Shown here piece by piece: positions 7,621 through 9,164 of a stretch of 9,164 nt of DNA. The notes under the pieces were generated by a model that ran no database searches, was not told the DNA's origin, and saw only the letters and a list, made by a program, of their open reading frames with translations. The position numbers were made by a program, and so were the translations under genes. Position 1 is the first letter of the stretch. The number at the start of each line of letters is the position of its first letter. Origin of the DNA: Candidatus Cloacimonadota bacterium (lineage in GTDB: Bacteria > Cloacimonadota > Cloacimonadia > Cloacimonadales > TCS61); contig JAMOPB010000356.1 of NCBI GenBank assembly GCA_027064945.1, positions 1-9,164 on the forward strand. Direction: 5' to 3'.

Positions 7621-7641
7621 TAATTTAATCGATTTAAATTA
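7621..7641. repeat. Inverted repeat just upstream of the DUF438 ribosome-binding site
   Basis: Perfect 8-bp arms TAATTTAA (7621-7628) and TTAAATTA (7634-7641) surround a 5-base centre TCGAT. The element ends 5 bases before the AGGAG of the DUF438 gene. It could be an operator or form a weak hairpin in the 5' leader. The arms contain only A and T, so chance occurrence in AT-rich DNA is a serious alternative. Confidence 0.4.
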
Positions 7642-7688
7642 CTGAAAAACAAGCTCCTATTTTTTTGATTTTTCTTGTATGAATTGAT

Positions 7689-7716
7689 ATTTTGAAATTA
7701 TGTTTATTGATGTCAA
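7689..7716 (-). promoter_or_regulatory. Candidate sigma70-type promoter for the DUF438 gene
   Basis: On the minus strand a perfect -35 hexamer TTGACA (7716-7711) is followed after 16 bases by CAAAAT (7694-7689), which matches four of six -10 positions. It would give a leader of roughly 80 bases. The -10 match is poor and this DNA is AT-rich, so the call is tentative. Confidence 0.3.
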
Positions 7717-7717
7717 T
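7706..7717. promoter_or_regulatory. Short palindrome overlapping the candidate -35 element
   Basis: ATTGA-TG-TCAAT is a perfect inverted repeat with 5-bp arms and a 2-base centre. It covers the TTGACA -35 candidate, the place where a repressor site would block transcription. The half-site resembles those of CRP/FNR proteins, but the centre is two bases shorter than the usual four, so I do not assign it to that family. Confidence 0.3.
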
Positions 7718-7758
7718 GAATCTAACGAAATTTAAAAAGTTTTATGTTTTTCATTAAG

Positions 7759-7855
7759 TAGCAAAACTTGTTAAATTGCAAAAAGACAAAAATCTAGATA
7801 GCAAATTGTTCTACCTAAATTGTTTAATTTCAAAGCCTAAGTTAGCAACTTGTCC
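7759..7855. repeat. Three imperfect direct repeats, TAGCAA-n-TTGT
   Basis: Related words occur at 7759-7773 (TAGCAAAACTTGTTA), 7799-7811 (TAGCAAATTGTTC) and 7843-7855 (TAGCAACTTGTCC). Starts are 40 and 44 bases apart, close to four helical turns. They lie in the gene-free region directly after the kinase stop codon. They might be protein-binding sites; no known element is recognised. Confidence 0.4.
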
Positions 7856-7870
7856 TATATGTTTTCCATA

Positions 7871-9164
7871 TTATACTCTCGCTTTTTTATGATTATCTTT
7901 AATTTTAATATACCATTTCAGTCCATTTTCACTTTTTACGGAAATCTCACCTTTCAGTTGATTTTCCACAATGGAAAATACGGAAGCCAATCCCATTGAA
8001 CCATCTTTCAGAGGATCAAAATCTTTTGGAAAGCCAACACCGTTATCACTTAATTCTAGATTTATTGTTTCATTATCTTCTTTGAATAATCGGATAAAAA
8101 TTTCACCTTCCTGACTATTCGGGAAAGCGTGTTTGAAAATATTAGAAATAAGTTCATTAATAATCAATCCCAATGGAATAGCGGAATCAATGGAAATCTT
8201 AACATCCTGTAAATCAAATTTCAGTTTTGTTTTCTTGGAAAGATAACAGTAGCTCTGCATTATAAGCTTTGTTAGGTCTTCAATATAATCTTTCAGGCTA
8301 ATATTTGATAAATCGTTGGCTTGGTACAATTTTTGATGAACCAATGACATTGCTTTGATTTTATTTCTTATTTCCCTGAATGTTGATTTCACATATTCAC
8401 TATCGGAATTTCGGGCTTGCATTGAAAGCATAGCAGAAATAACCGCCATATTATTTTTGGTTCGATGATATATCTCCTGAATAAGGGCAGTTTGGATTTT
8501 CAGATCTTTCTTTATTTGTTCTTCTGCCAGCTTGTGTTCGGTGATATCTTTGGCCACTTTTATATAATTTATTATTCTACCTTGTTTGTCAAATATGGGA
8601 GAAATTGCAGCAGCTTCCCAAAACAATTCGCCATTTTTCTTTTTATTATGAAATTCTCCCCGCCATTCTTTGCCGGAGGAAATTGTTGCCCATAAATCTA
8701 CATAGACCTCATCCGGTAATTCTCCTGATTTTAAGATTCTTGGGTTCTGACCTACCGCTTCTTCAATAGTATATCCGGTAAGTTCAGTGAATTTAGGATT
8801 CACATATTCCAAAATCCCTTCCGTATTGGTAATTGCAATTACTGAAGGGCTTTGAGTAACTGCTGTGGAGAGTAATAAATACTCTTTTTCTTTTTTCTTG
8901 CGCTCAGTGATATCTTCACCAATAGAAATTAATAACTGCTTTGAAGTATCTTCATTATCATATATTCCTGTAATTTGCCAGGAAACTATTATTTCTTTTC
9001 CTTCTTTAGATAGAATTGGATTTATATAGGAATGAGATTCAATTCCCCAAGAATCTTCCCAAACTTGGTTCATTTCGTTTAACATCTCTTTTGGGAAAAA
9101 TATTTTGAACCAATCTTTTCCTAAAACTTCTGCCTTTGTGTAACCGGTAATTATTTCCGCACCT
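7871..9164 (-). CDS. PAS-domain sensor histidine kinase, HisKA_2 type (N-terminal part outside window)
   Basis: The frame is open from the stop TAA at 7873-7871 through to the right edge. The visible 430 residues are therefore a fragment, and the internal ATG at 9085 is not the true start. Counting from the first whole codon at 9163, a first PAS domain is cut by the edge (starting GAEIITGYTKAEVLG) and ends near residue 87 at GEDITERK. A second complete PAS domain spans about 95-208 (TGYTIEEAVGQNPRILKSG, ending VAKDITEHK). The HisKA_2 dimerisation domain has phospho-acceptor His233 in EIYHRTKNN. The HATPase domain has N-box NELISN (336-341), G1 DNGVGF (373-378) and G2 GSMGLAS (388-394). No transmembrane segment is visible in this part. 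HisKA_2 kinases usually act with separate response regulators; none is encoded here. The DUF438-hemerythrin-PAS gene follows on the same strand and may belong to the same sensory unit. Confidence 0.9.
   Translation of the reverse strand, partial: GAEIITGYTKAEVLGKDWFKIFFPKEMLNEMNQVWEDSWGIESHSYINPILSKEGKEIIVSWQITGIYDNEDTSKQLLISIGEDITERKKKEKEYLLLSTAVTQSPSVIAITNTEGILEYVNPKFTELTGYTIEEAVGQNPRILKSGELPDEVYVDLWATISSGKEWRGEFHNKKKNGELFWEAAAISPIFDKQGRIINYIKVAKDITEHKLAEEQIKKDLKIQTALIQEIYHRTKNNMAVISAMLSMQARNSDSEYVKSTFREIRNKIKAMSLVHQKLYQANDLSNISLKDYIEDLTKLIMQSYCYLSKKTKLKFDLQDVKISIDSAIPLGLIINELISNIFKHAFPNSQEGEIFIRLFKEDNETINLELSDNGVGFPKDFDPLKDGSMGLASVFSIVENQLKGEISVKSENGLKWYIKIKDNHKKARV

Larger units (their letters stand above)
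7603..7870. other. Gene-free 268-bp region between the histidine kinase and the DUF438 gene
   Basis: I see no convincing reading frame or RNA gene here, and no clear terminator behind the kinase gene. Read-through from the kinase into the DUF438 gene is therefore possible. The region does hold a candidate promoter, two short inverted repeats and three imperfect direct repeats, listed separately. Its length, compared with the 0-19 base gaps of the opposite operon, suggests regulation of the DUF438 gene. Confidence 0.6.

Noticed and set aside
7703..7717. FNR/CRP box
   Set aside because: The minus-strand alignment to TTGAT-N4-ATCAA needs two mismatches, and the actual palindrome has a 2-base centre, so the family consensus is not met.
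7759..7855. Short CRISPR-like array
   Set aside because: Repeats are only 13-15 bases, imperfect, three in number, and no cas gene is present.
7871..9085. ATG at 9085 as the start of the histidine kinase
   Set aside because: The frame stays open to the window edge and the 26 upstream codons encode a clear PAS segment (TGYTKAEVLGKDW), so the gene continues beyond the window.

Overview
The window is AT-rich DNA from a diderm (Gram-negative-type) bacterium. A TolC-type outer-membrane protein, a lipoprotein periplasmic adaptor and inner-membrane ABC-2 permeases are encoded side by side, which requires two membranes. Shine-Dalgarno sequences are strong in front of most genes, which argues mildly against a typical Bacteroidota. 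The DUF438-hemerythrin-PAS protein fits an anaerobe or microaerophile. A lineage such as Cloacimonadota is possible, but that is a guess from style and not a demonstrated assignment.

Left part (2-6231, + strand): a tightly packed operon for a complete envelope-spanning efflux system. It opens with the 3' end of a TetR/AcrR-family regulator cut by the window edge, whose stop codon overlaps the start of a TolC-family outer-membrane channel. Next come an HlyD/YbhG-type adaptor lipoprotein, two ABC ATPases and two ABC-2 permeases. The order matches E. coli cecR-ybhG-ybhF-ybhS-ybhR, with two differences: a dedicated TolC gene is inserted, and the double ATPase YbhF is encoded as two genes. These two ATPase genes are in the same frame and separated by exactly one TAA codon. 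Their motif defects are complementary: the first lacks the Q-loop Gln and switch His, the second lacks the ABC signature. This predicts one working and one degenerate ATP site.

Middle (6232-6381): a convergent junction with an A/T-flanked hairpin terminator after the permease operon and a weaker hairpin with a T-run after the opposing gene.

Right part (6382-9164, - strand): a DUF438-hemerythrin-PAS protein lies downstream of a PAS-PAS-HisKA_2-HATPase histidine kinase that runs off the right edge. Between them is a 268-bp gene-free region with a possible promoter, two small inverted repeats and three imperfect direct repeats. Both proteins look like sensors of redox, oxygen or small ligands and may act in one signalling unit. 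No response regulator is visible. No mobile element, CRISPR array, tRNA or rRNA was seen. The families are all known; the most notable features are the in-frame split ATPase and its asymmetric active sites.
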